DNA from: Spirochaetota bacterium
GTDB lineage: Bacteria; Spirochaetota; UBA4802; JAFGJZ01
Direction: 5' to 3'
Assembly (NCBI GenBank): GCA_022704645.1
Contig: JAKJGA010000071.1
Coordinates: 1 to 8,514 of the forward strand
DNA length: 8,514 bases
This document shows positions 1 to 5,323 of this stretch, in pieces (positions within the stretch are counted from its first letter, which is position 1; every line of letters starts with the position of its first letter). The translations under genes were made by a program, and so were the position numbers. The notes beneath the pieces were generated by a model, which saw only the letters and a list, made by a program, of their open reading frames with translations, ran no database searches and was not told the origin of the DNA.

Positions 1-21
1 TTTGAGGATAAAATCAACCGC

Positions 22-50
22 TTGACACAATATAGCATATTTGATATATT
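22..50 (+). promoter_or_regulatory. Sigma70-type promoter of the toxin-antitoxin operon
   Basis: A perfect -35 box TTGACA (22-27) is followed after exactly 17 nt by TATATT (45-50), five of six matches to the -10 consensus. The predicted transcription start, seven bases after the -10 box, falls on or next to the A of the toxin ATG at 57. No Shine-Dalgarno sequence precedes that ATG, so the message may be leaderless. An imperfect AT-rich dyad (37-58, outer arms ATATT/AATAT) overlaps the -10 box and start codon and could be the antitoxin operator, though such dyads arise easily in AT-rich DNA. Confidence 0.75.
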
Positions 51-56
51 GCGAAT

Positions 57-383
57 ATGAATTTTCAAGTCGAATTAACATCAGAAGTTTCAGATTTTAT
101 TCTGTCTCTCCCTGTTAAGTTTCAGGCGAAGATTCAAAGAACTATTGATTTATTGTGTGAATTTGGTTATTCTTTACCTGAACCTCATTCTAAAAAAATT
201 AAATCAGCAGATAAAATATATGAATTACGCATCAAGCTTGGTTCAGATATCTGTCGATTGTTTTATTTTCATTGGAAAGGAACAATTTACGTCATCACAT
301 CAGGTTACATGAAGAAAACTGACAAATTAGATAAAAGAGAAATTGAAAAAGCGGAAAAAATCAAAAAAATATTTAAGGATTAA
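57..383 (+). CDS. higB: HigB/RelE-type toxin (phage Gp49-like family)
   Basis: 108 residues, the usual length for HigB-type toxins. Members of this family (Gp49-like, RelE/ParE fold) are generally ribosome-dependent mRNA interferases that act in the cytoplasm and are neutralised by the antitoxin encoded next to them. Family signatures seen are an N-terminal strand and amphipathic helices (1-36), LPEPHSKKIK (40-49), the YELRI core strand (55-59) with R58, then RLFYF (67-71) with R67, and GYMKKTDK (83-90) before a charged C-terminal helix ending REIEKAEKIKK. The basic residues R58, R67, K86 and K87 are the kind used for RNA contact in this fold, but the assignment is by analogy. The toxin gene comes first, as in higBA rather than relBE. 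It lies four bases before the antitoxin ATG and carries that gene's ribosome site in its last codons. The start at 57 is chosen because the protein begins where family members do, although it lacks its own ribosome site. Confidence 0.85.
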   Translation: MNFQVELTSEVSDFILSLPVKFQAKIQRTIDLLCEFGYSLPEPHSKKIKSADKIYELRIKLGSDICRLFYFHWKGTIYVITSGYMKKTDKLDKREIEKAEKIKKIFKD

Positions 384-387
384 CAAT

Positions 388-687
388 ATGCCTAAACCAA
401 AAACTATAAGTTCAACATCTCTACTTAAAAAGCAAATGCAGAATGATAAATTTAAGAAAGAATATGATCTTCTTGAAGAGGAATTTGAGCTTGCTAGAGA
501 AATTATTCAATTGAGAATAAAAGCTTCGTTAACTCAGAAACAATTGGCGGAACTTGCCGGAACATCTCAGCCTGCGATTGCAAGACTTGAATCCGGAAGC
601 TATAAGAATGTGTCGCTTGCATTTTTGAGACGAGTAGGAAAAGCTCTTAATGCAACTCCTGAAATTCATTTCAGGAAAAATAATTAA
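388..687 (+). CDS. higA: HigA-type antitoxin, XRE helix-turn-helix
   Basis: 99 residues from the ATG at 388, preceded at 8 nt by AAGGA (375-379) inside the toxin gene. An upstream in-frame ATG at 343 lies deep in the toxin and has no reason to be used. Residues 15-45 form a charged helical segment (QNDKFKKEYDLLEEEF region), likely the toxin-contacting part. Residues 47-71 are a textbook Cro/CI-type helix-turn-helix (SLTQKQLAELAGTSQPAIAR, then LESG), followed by a helix RRVGKALNA (81-89). XRE antitoxins of this kind bind both their toxin and the operon promoter, so autorepression at 22-58 is expected. It is encoded second and probably translated by coupling with the toxin. No clear terminator follows; a TAAC-GT-GTTA dyad with a T-rich tail near 697-717 is too small to call. 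Confidence 0.88.
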   Translation: MPKPKTISSTSLLKKQMQNDKFKKEYDLLEEEFELAREIIQLRIKASLTQKQLAELAGTSQPAIARLESGSYKNVSLAFLRRVGKALNATPEIHFRKNN

Positions 688-771
688 ACATACAGTAACG
701 TGTTATTTTTGTTTTTTAAATAGAAGAAATTTGACAATGTGTAATCGACGAAGTTCTGGAGGTATCTTCTT

Positions 772-1425
772 ATGACAAAAAGATCAATGATAATAACATT
801 GCTAATGATAATATTATTTATTCTATTCCAAACATGTGACTTTTGGCTTGATTTAGGTGGAACTAATTATAGCTATTTTAATGATGATAATAAAGCTGGA
901 TATAAAGAACAATGTGGTCTGTTATCTATTGATATTAATTTGCTATTCAATGAATATAGCGCTCATACCCAATATCCTTCATATATCATTAACGGTAGAG
1001 ACTCAAGCGATTATTTTATGACTAGCTTTTACTTTGAGAAAAAAGATGGCAATATAGAAATATTAAAGGATTATAAAATATCAAATATAAAATATAAACT
1101 TACAGATGCAAAAGGAAATGTTATTCCAGTTGTTGAGTATTATGCATTCAGCCGCTTTTTTTCTTTTTCGGATGGCAGCTCTTCTGAACAACAAAGTTAC
1201 TATGATTGCATGCAGGATGATCCGTTATATCGTTCAGATTCAATAAATAATATGATCAATTACTTGAATGATAAAAATATATATGATATTGCTATGCTTG
1301 GTATAGTAATTAGTGAGCCATATTTTTTAAAAACGCCGTTGTCATTAGAATATGAAATGACTATAAGTAATGGGGAAAAATCATTTAAAATATATAAAAA
1401 TACTAAATTGGTGTACAAGAAGTGA
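772..1425 (+). CDS. Putative lipoprotein of unknown function
   Basis: 217 residues; family not recognised. The start is supported by GGAGG (758-762) nine bases upstream. The N-terminus has K3-R4, a hydrophobic stretch of about 14 residues, then FQTC with Cys22 as the candidate lipidated residue and Asp23 after it. Phe at -3 and Thr at -1 are poor for a classical lipobox but tolerable under the relaxed rules described for spirochaetes; an uncleaved membrane anchor is the alternative. The rest is soluble, rich in Tyr, Asp, Asn and Ser, and looks largely beta (YKISNIKYKLTDAKG, PLSLEYEMTISNGEKSFKIY), which would suit an extracytoplasmic beta-sandwich; this is inference. Sampled GC is about 23%, well below the housekeeping genes. 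Its TGA stop overlaps the GTG of the broken membrane-protein frame at 1422, suggesting the two once formed a coupled pair. A TTGACA lies at 731-736, but no -10 box is suitably placed. Confidence 0.7.
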   Translation: MTKRSMIITLLMIILFILFQTCDFWLDLGGTNYSYFNDDNKAGYKEQCGLLSIDINLLFNEYSAHTQYPSYIINGRDSSDYFMTSFYFEKKDGNIEILKDYKISNIKYKLTDAKGNVIPVVEYYAFSRFFSFSDGSSSEQQSYYDCMQDDPLYRSDSINNMINYLNDKNIYDIAMLGIVISEPYFLKTPLSLEYEMTISNGEKSFKIYKNTKLVYKK

Positions 1426-1715
1426 AAATATTCTTTTTAAAAAGAATCAGCCTTTCAAAACAAATCATTTTCTGTTTTGTTTGTCATATAATTGCGAATT
1501 TAACCGTATGATTTATTTATTATTTTTTAAGAGGAATAAAAAACAGAAATACATATGTGCCGCATTACTTTATGATGCTAATAATATTTTTTACTGTATT
1601 TTTAGGTGTTCTATTTGACAATAGAAGAATTAAAGTGATTTTTATTATTGCATTCATATTACTAAATATATATTGCTTTATCCTTGGCGGGCTGTTTTTA
1701 GGTGAAGCAATTTAG
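1422..1715 (+). pseudogene. Small polytopic membrane protein interrupted by in-frame TGA
   Basis: A frame of 97 codons opens with GTG at 1422-1424, overlapping the TGA of the upstream lipoprotein gene (GTGA, a common coupling arrangement). It is broken only at codon 30 by TGA (1509-1511) and ends with TAG at 1713. Reading through, it gives a basic N-terminus (MKIFFLKRISLSK), a hydrophobic segment (about 14-35) that the TGA interrupts, a basic loop RGIKNRN, a second segment (MMLIIFFTVFLGVLF, 51-65), the charged turn DNRRIK, and a third segment (about 72-92). One TGG-to-TGA change would explain the break. Downstream ATGs at 1572/1575 could still yield a 47-residue two-helix protein, but no ribosome site precedes them. 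AT-rich DNA yields Phe/Ile/Leu by chance, so the membrane look alone is weak evidence; the overlap with the upstream stop and the basic loops are better. No family recognised. From 1716 to about 1840 I see only further short hydrophobic frames. Confidence 0.45.
1430..1447. repeat. Perfect 18-bp palindrome
   Basis: ATTCTTTTT is followed directly by its exact reverse complement AAAAAGAAT, starting five bases after the lipoprotein stop codon. A second stem, CAAAACA (1456-1462) with TGTTTTG (1473-1479), follows 8 nt later. Both are AT-rich and neither has a GC stem with a U-tract, so I do not call a terminator. They may protect the 3' end of the mRNA or be chance. Confidence 0.4.
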
Positions 1716-1800
1716 GGAGATGACTAAGCCGACAATGTTCTTTATTCTACTTTGTACAGTTTTCCCATTTTTTGTACCCCGGATATACTTGCAAATATTC

Positions 1801-1828
1801 TTTACTTATTCATTGCAGTCTGTATATT
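1801..1828 (+). promoter_or_regulatory. Possible promoter of the orphan antitoxin
   Basis: TTTACT (1801-1806, four of six to the -35 consensus) is separated by 16 nt from TATATT (1823-1828). The predicted start near 1835 leaves a short leader containing the GGAGG at 1841. Plausible position, but such boxes are common in AT-rich sequence. Confidence 0.35.
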
Positions 1829-1851
1829 TTGTTCGTATTCGGAGGATTAAC

Positions 1852-2070
1852 ATGCCTCAGGTTTCTCTTTACATCGACAATGAAACAATGCAGAAAATTG
1901 AAAAAGCTGCGAGCAGGGAGAATGTTTCAATCTCTAAATGGGTTGGAAAAAGTTTGAAAAAGGTTTTCAAGGATGATTATCCTGATAATTATTTTGATCT
2001 TTTCGGTTCTATAGATGATAACTCTTTTGAAATTCCTTCTCTTGACCTAAAGAGCGAATCTAAAAGATAA
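1852..2070 (+). CDS. Ribbon-helix-helix antitoxin without visible toxin
   Basis: 72 residues from the ATG at 1852, chosen over a longer in-frame GTG at 1702 because GGAGG (1841-1845) sits 6 nt upstream and the ribbon-helix-helix fold begins immediately. Residues 2-8 (PQVSLYI) form the DNA-contacting strand, 10-21 (NETMQKIEKAAS) helix A, and 26-39 (SISKWVGKSLKKVF) helix B. The C-terminal tail YFDLFGSIDDNSFEIP (47-62) is acidic and aromatic, the usual toxin-binding part. I recall antitoxins with this layout and a similar tail paired with PIN-domain VapC toxins in Treponema-like genomes; that is from memory, not a search. No PIN or RelE-like frame follows: the next 113 nt hold at most a 32-residue hydrophobic peptide. 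It may be an orphan left after toxin loss or an antitoxin acting in trans. Confidence 0.75.
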   Translation: MPQVSLYIDNETMQKIEKAASRENVSISKWVGKSLKKVFKDDYPDNYFDLFGSIDDNSFEIPSLDLKSESKR

Positions 2071-2075
2071 TCTTT

Positions 2076-2174
2076 ATGATTTTCTTTCTTGAAATAATTA
2101 TAGGCATATATTTTCTTATTGGAAATATGTTCAGATTCTTTAGCCGAATGAAAATTATATTATTTAATAACTAA
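2076..2174 (+). CDS. Possible 32-residue single-pass membrane peptide
   Basis: ATG at 2076 to TAA at 2172 encodes MIFFLEIIIGIYFLIGNMF followed by the basic segment RFFSRMK and a short hydrophobic end. It would be a one-helix membrane peptide with positive residues after the helix. The stop codon lies in the ribosome site of the next gene (AAGGA, 2173-2177), which would allow coupling. It has no convincing ribosome site of its own (only an AAAAGA stretch upstream), and hydrophobic short frames are common by chance in such AT-rich DNA. It could also be a remnant of a longer membrane protein. Confidence 0.28.
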   Translation: MIFFLEIIIGIYFLIGNMFRFFSRMKIILFNN

Positions 2175-2183
2175 GGATGTTTT

Positions 2184-2669
2184 GTGAAAAATAATAATTT
2201 AATTAACATCTGTGTCGGATTTATATGTCTACTCTTTGTTGTTTCTTGTGATAAGAAGTCATCAGATCATATCCCTGACAAACGATTAAAATTTACCTAT
2301 GAGAATAATATCGGAAAGAAAGTAACTTCGGATATATATGATAATTATGCTTTTATAATCGTTGAAGATGACAGAACTTATAATGCTAAATATTACTTTT
2401 ATAATGTAATAAATTCAACAATTATAGAGAAAAATAATATTAATGAATTTATCAAACTGCTGGCAATTATTCCAAAAGGGGAAACTCTTGGTTTTTATTC
2501 TTACTGTCAGCCGACTTTCAGAACCAGAAATAATGCAAATTTAATATTAATTGCTGACTTTTGCAGAAAAAATGGAATCAATATAATCGGAAATTCAAAT
2601 TATAGATTTAATAAAAATGAGGTTAATCGAAAACCGTATTATGCCAGAATACTTTGTACTTGTGATTAG
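2184..2669 (+). CDS. Putative lipoprotein of unknown function
   Basis: 161 residues starting at GTG 2184, supported by AAGGA (2173-2177) 6 nt upstream; a nearby ATG at 2177 is in another frame and stops after five codons. The signal peptide is clear: K2, hydrophobic core 6-20, and lipobox VVSC with Cys22 as the lipidated residue. Asp23 follows; Asp at +2 is the inner-membrane retention signal in enteric bacteria, but that rule may not hold in other phyla. The mature part (about 139 residues) is rich in Asn, Ile, Tyr and Lys, with four further cysteines (108, 127, 158, 160), the last two in a CTCD C-terminus that could form disulfides. No family recognised. GC is extremely low (one full line counts 17%). 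Like the lipoprotein at 772, its Cys-Asp falls at positions 22-23, though the mature sequences do not look alike. Confidence 0.75.
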   Translation: MKNNNLINICVGFICLLFVVSCDKKSSDHIPDKRLKFTYENNIGKKVTSDIYDNYAFIIVEDDRTYNAKYYFYNVINSTIIEKNNINEFIKLLAIIPKGETLGFYSYCQPTFRTRNNANLILIADFCRKNGINIIGNSNYRFNKNEVNRKPYYARILCTCD

Positions 2670-2725
2670 TAATATACTTTATGTAAAGTGAAACTATTCC
2701 CCTTCTCATTTCCCTTAAAATCTGC

Positions 2726-2753
2726 TTGACCATCATCTCTTGTTTTCTATCTT
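2726..2753 (+). promoter_or_regulatory. Possible promoter of the dnaX operon
   Basis: TTGACC (2726-2731, five of six) and TATCTT (2748-2753) are 16 nt apart. The predicted start near 2760 leaves a leader of only about nine bases that just includes GAGG (2760-2763) before the ATG at 2769. This is the only promoter-like pair in the 99-nt gap after the lipoprotein gene, but the very short leader is a reason for caution. Confidence 0.4.
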
Positions 2754-2768
2754 TCTGATGAGGTAAAA

Positions 2769-4409
2769 ATGTCTTATCAGGTTATTGCCCGGCGGTGGCG
2801 TCCGCAGAATTTCAATGAAGTCGTTTTCCAGGATCATGTCCTGAAGACTATACGCAATTCCATTTCTTCGGGCAGGGTTTCCCACGCCTATATTTTTACC
2901 GGACCGCGCGGTGTCGGCAAGACTACCGTTGCGAGAATTCTCGCCAAGTCGCTCAATTGCCTCGAAGGTCCGACTCCTGATCCCTGCGGCATTTGTGAAA
3001 ACTGCGTCGAAATCAAAAACGGCACTTCCTTCGACGTTTATGAAATTGACGGTGCCAGCAATACAAGCGTCGATAATATCCGCGACCTGCGCGAAAAGGT
3101 CAACTTCGCTCCAGTCAAGTCAAAGTATAAGATTTATATCATAGATGAAGTTCACATGCTATCTACCGGGGCTTTTAACGCTCTGCTAAAGACTCTTGAA
3201 GAGCCTCCTGCTCATGTAGTCTTTATCTTCGCGACTACAGAGATTCATAAAGTACCTGATACGATTTTATCCAGATGTCAGAAATATAATTTCAAAAAGA
3301 TTCCGGTTGAAGCGATTGCGGATCATCTTAAGAAAATTCTTTCATCAGACAAGGTCGATTACGAGCCTTCGGCAATATTCCCCATCGCCCGTGCGAGCGG
3401 CGGTTCAATGCGTGACGCGCAGTCCCTGCTTGAGCAGGCTATTTCCTTTTCTGACGGAAAGATCACGGAAGCAAGCGCGCTTGAGTCTCTCGGCATCGTT
3501 CCATTTTCGAGCTATTCAAGGCTTCTTTCGGCACTTGTTTCATTGTCAAAAGAAGCTCTGATGAAAGAGATTGATTCAATTGCCGAAAGCGGTGCGAATC
3601 TTCAATTATATCTTTCGGGTTTCGCTGAGGTTATAAGATGTGTCCGGCTTCTTAAAAGCGGGATATATCTTTATAACGCTTCATCTTTCTCTAAAGAAGA
3701 AGCCGAAGAACTTAAAAAGTTTTCGGACGAATTTTCTGATGAGGAATTATCAGCCTTTTTCAAGATTATAACCAGCACTTATTTTGAGATAAAAGGAATC
3801 GAGAACGAGCGTTTAAGTATTGAAATGGGTCTTCTTGACATGATTGAACTGCGTTCAAGACCTTCCATTGCCGAAATAATCAAGAAGCTTGAATCATCTC
3901 CTTCGGTTTCGCCGTCAAATGCACCGGCTGTTGAAAAAAAAACGCCTCATCAGGTGAATGCTGAAGCTCCGGCGAGAGTAAGCCCGGCAACTGTCCAGCC
4001 TCAAAAAAAAAATGAAATTCCTTCAGACGGAATAATAAATGTTTTTTTTGAGGAATCCCGCAAGATCAAGCTCTATCTTTATCAGAAAATAAAAGCCGGC
4101 TACAGTGTCGAACTTAAATCATCTGTTGTAGTTTTTTCAAGAATCAATGACGGAAAGATTCTTGACGCTCATGACATCGCTTTCATAAAGGACTGGTTTG
4201 CTGCAAAGAGTCTTTCGGTCAGAATTGCCGATGAAAACGAAAGCGCTGATGATGACGCACCTCTGCCGCAGGAAGATGTGCGTACTGCAGTTGATTTCGG
4301 AGTTGAGGAAAAACCTCATCCCGCAGTTGAGAGGGTTGTGAATTTTTTTCAGGGCGAGATCGTTGAGCCTCAAAAGAAAAATAATATGAATAAAAATATC
4401 GGAGAGTAG
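2769..4409 (+). CDS. dnaX: DNA polymerase III subunit gamma/tau
   Basis: 546 residues. DnaX is the ATPase core of the replicative clamp loader; it opens and loads the beta clamp and, in its long tau form, tethers polymerase cores and helicase. Domain I has Walker A GPRGVGKT (45-52), four zinc-binding cysteines (C64, C73, C76, C79), Walker B with DEVH (126-129), sensor 1 ATT (155-157), the SRC arginine finger (R169) and sensor 2 GGSMRDA (211-217). The clamp-loader collar (domain III) covers about 240-368. A Pro/Ser/Ala-rich linker (376-418) leads into a short, acidic C-terminal part (about 425-546). The linker is encoded with A9 and A10 runs at which frame slippage would end translation at once, giving a gamma-like form. 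GAGG lies 5 nt before the ATG. The first 350 nt are GC-richer (about 50%) than the adjoining DNA. First gene of an operon with ybaB and recR. Confidence 0.97.
   Translation: MSYQVIARRWRPQNFNEVVFQDHVLKTIRNSISSGRVSHAYIFTGPRGVGKTTVARILAKSLNCLEGPTPDPCGICENCVEIKNGTSFDVYEIDGASNTSVDNIRDLREKVNFAPVKSKYKIYIIDEVHMLSTGAFNALLKTLEEPPAHVVFIFATTEIHKVPDTILSRCQKYNFKKIPVEAIADHLKKILSSDKVDYEPSAIFPIARASGGSMRDAQSLLEQAISFSDGKITEASALESLGIVPFSSYSRLLSALVSLSKEALMKEIDSIAESGANLQLYLSGFAEVIRCVRLLKSGIYLYNASSFSKEEAEELKKFSDEFSDEELSAFFKIITSTYFEIKGIENERLSIEMGLLDMIELRSRPSIAEIIKKLESSPSVSPSNAPAVEKKTPHQVNAEAPARVSPATVQPQKKNEIPSDGIINVFFEESRKIKLYLYQKIKAGYSVELKSSVVVFSRINDGKILDAHDIAFIKDWFAAKSLSVRIADENESADDDAPLPQEDVRTAVDFGVEEKPHPAVERVVNFFQGEIVEPQKKNNMNKNIGE
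3934..3942 (+). other. A9 run in dnaX, candidate slippage site 1
   Basis: Nine consecutive A residues span codons 389-392 (GAA AAA AAA ACG). One added A, or a -1 ribosomal shift, gives a short tail NASSGEC and a TGA at 3962, for a 398-residue product. One lost A gives RLIR and a TGA at 3955, for a 395-residue product. Both retain the ATPase and collar domains and lose the tau-type C-terminus. No AGGGAG-like stimulator is visible upstream. Confidence 0.6.
4003..4012 (+). other. A10 run in dnaX, candidate slippage site 2
   Basis: Ten consecutive A residues span codons 412-415 (CAA AAA AAA AAT). A -1 shift or one added A gives TGA at 4013 as the very next codon, for a 415-residue gamma-like product. 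One lost A gives MKFLQTE then TAA, for 421 residues. Four bases downstream a small stem, ATTCC (4017-4021) with GGAAT (4029-4033), could form but is weak. Thermus dnaX uses an A9 run for transcriptional slippage, and E. coli dnaX uses A AAA AAG for ribosomal shifting; this run would suit either mechanism. Confidence 0.65.
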
Positions 4410-4410
4410 T

Positions 4411-4722
4411 ATGTTCGGTGAACTCGGAAATTTAATGAAAATGCAGAGCGAGATCCGCAAGATCCAGAAGACTTTAAAGAAAATGGAATCTGTCGGTATC
4501 AGCGATGACGGATTGGCGTCAATTACTGTTAACGGCGAGTTTGAAATTGTTTCTGTTAAGATTGACGAAGATGTTTTGAAAACTGCCGACAAAAAACAGA
4601 TTGAAAAAGCTATTACCCATGCTTTTAATAAAGCAGCTAAATCCAACAAAGATGCAAGCGCAGCAAAGATGAAAGAGCTTACCGGCGGACTCAAAATTCC
4701 GGGTATGGACGGATTGTTTTAA
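4411..4722 (+). CDS. ybaB: YbaB/EbfC family nucleoid-associated protein
   Basis: 103 residues, the standard family length. YbaB/EbfC proteins are dimeric, bind DNA with little sequence preference and are usually encoded between dnaX and recR, as here. Visible features are the N-terminal helix FGELGNLMKMQSEIRKIQKTL (2-22, with the usual LMKMQ core), the strand region ASITVNGEFEIVSVKID (36-52, matching the family's G-x-x-V-x-I pattern), a long helix through the lysine/alanine-rich part (58-88), and the family-typical C-terminal TGGLKIPGMDGLF (91-103). The start lies one base after the dnaX TAG, with GGAGAG (4401-4406) inside the end of dnaX as ribosome site, so translation is probably coupled. 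Its TAA overlaps the recR ATG. Confidence 0.95.
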   Translation: MFGELGNLMKMQSEIRKIQKTLKKMESVGISDDGLASITVNGEFEIVSVKIDEDVLKTADKKQIEKAITHAFNKAAKSNKDASAAKMKELTGGLKIPGMDGLF

Positions 4723-5318
4723 TGGTTTCAAAGTATCTTGAAGCTCTCATCACTGAATTTTCCAAAATTCCCGGAATGGGACAGAAGAGTGCTTCACGTG
4801 CCGCGTTTTATATTCTTAAACTTAAAGATTCGGATGTTAAAAGATTTGCTTCCGCACTCATAGATATAAAAGAAAAAATCCGTGAGTGTTCGGTCTGCGG
4901 CGGAATATCTGACGCGGATATCTGTTCGATATGTTCCGATCCATCAAGAGATTCTTCTCTAATATGTGTTGTAGAAGACGAAAAGGATATTCTGACGATT
5001 GAAAAGACGCGCATTTTCAGAGGTGTCTATCATGTTCTGAAGGGTGTAATTTCCCCTCTTGACGGAATAGGTCCGGATGATTTGAGAATCAATGAGCTTT
5101 ATGATAAATGTAAAACAGGCAAGGTGAGGGAGATTATTCTCGCTACCAATCCGACTCTCGAAGGTGACGCAACATCTCTCTTTTTGACGCATAAACTTAA
5201 AGAGATGAACATCCGCGTGATGCGCATTTCGCGCGGACTTCCTGTCGGCGGTGAACTCGATTTTGCCGATACTGCAACTATTGCGCGTTCATTTGATGAA
5301 AGGATAGAGGTTTTTTAA
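4722..5318 (+). CDS. recR: Recombination mediator protein RecR
   Basis: 198 residues, normal for RecR. With RecF and/or RecO it loads RecA onto SSB-coated single-stranded DNA at gaps. Domains in order: helix-hairpin-helix (about 9-32, IPGMGQKSASRAAFY), C4 zinc finger (C56, C59, C68, C71), Toprim domain opening at VVEDEKD (83-89, acidic E85) and running through ATNPTLEGDAT (141-151), and the C-terminal RGLPVGGELDFAD (171-183). After the last motif the residues are TATIARSF, a little different from the usual D-x-x-T-L-x-x-A pattern but the spacing is kept. The ATG overlaps the ybaB stop (TAATG, 1 nt), so translation is coupled; only a weak ACGGA (4709-4713) is present. Its stop codon overlaps that of the convergent der gene. 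Confidence 0.96.
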   Translation: MVSKYLEALITEFSKIPGMGQKSASRAAFYILKLKDSDVKRFASALIDIKEKIRECSVCGGISDADICSICSDPSRDSSLICVVEDEKDILTIEKTRIFRGVYHVLKGVISPLDGIGPDDLRINELYDKCKTGKVREIILATNPTLEGDATSLFLTHKLKEMNIRVMRISRGLPVGGELDFADTATIARSFDERIEVF

Positions 5319-5323
5319 CCTCT
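5306..5323. terminator. Hairpin over the recR/der convergent stop codons, possible bidirectional terminator
   Basis: AGAGGTT (5306-5312), loop TTTT (5313-5316) and AACCTCT (5317-5323) form a perfect 7-bp stem on the plus strand, and the mirrored stem with an AAAA loop on the minus strand. Both stop codons (5316-5318 plus, 5315-5317 minus) lie at the loop/3' arm border. The downstream tract on the plus strand is pyrimidine-rich but not a clean U-run, and on the minus strand it is weaker, so termination is only possible, not certain. Confidence 0.45.

Noticed and set aside
697..717. Possible terminator after the HigA-type gene
   Set aside because: The dyad TAAC-GT-GTTA leaves a two-base loop and a stem of four AT-rich pairs at best.
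731..736. TTGACA before the lipoprotein gene at 772
   Set aside because: No -10-like hexamer at 15-19 nt; the nearest, TATCTT at 763, is 26 nt away and overlaps the ribosome-site region.
1370..1618. 82-codon open frame overlapping the end of the lipoprotein gene
   Set aside because: It starts inside the lipoprotein gene without a ribosome site; the hydrophobic segments and basic loops continue in the frame that starts at 1422 instead.
1702..1851. Hydrophobic N-terminal extension of the orphan antitoxin from GTG 1702
   Set aside because: The antitoxin has its own strong GGAGG and ATG at 1852, and the ribbon-helix-helix strand must sit at the N-terminus.
2676..2689. Hairpin ACTTT-ATGT-AAAGT after the second lipoprotein gene
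   Set aside because: Five mostly A-T pairs and no T-run follow; not a credible terminator.
2670..2768. SRP RNA or tRNA gene upstream of dnaX
   Set aside because: Small RNA genes are sometimes found there, but no GGAAG-type SRP tetraloop region, cloverleaf or TTCGA-type T-loop is present in this 99-nt gap.
4137..4694. 185-codon minus-strand frame
   Set aside because: It is antisense to the well-supported dnaX and ybaB genes and reads as low-complexity Ser/Leu/Phe/Ile, as shadows of coding DNA do.
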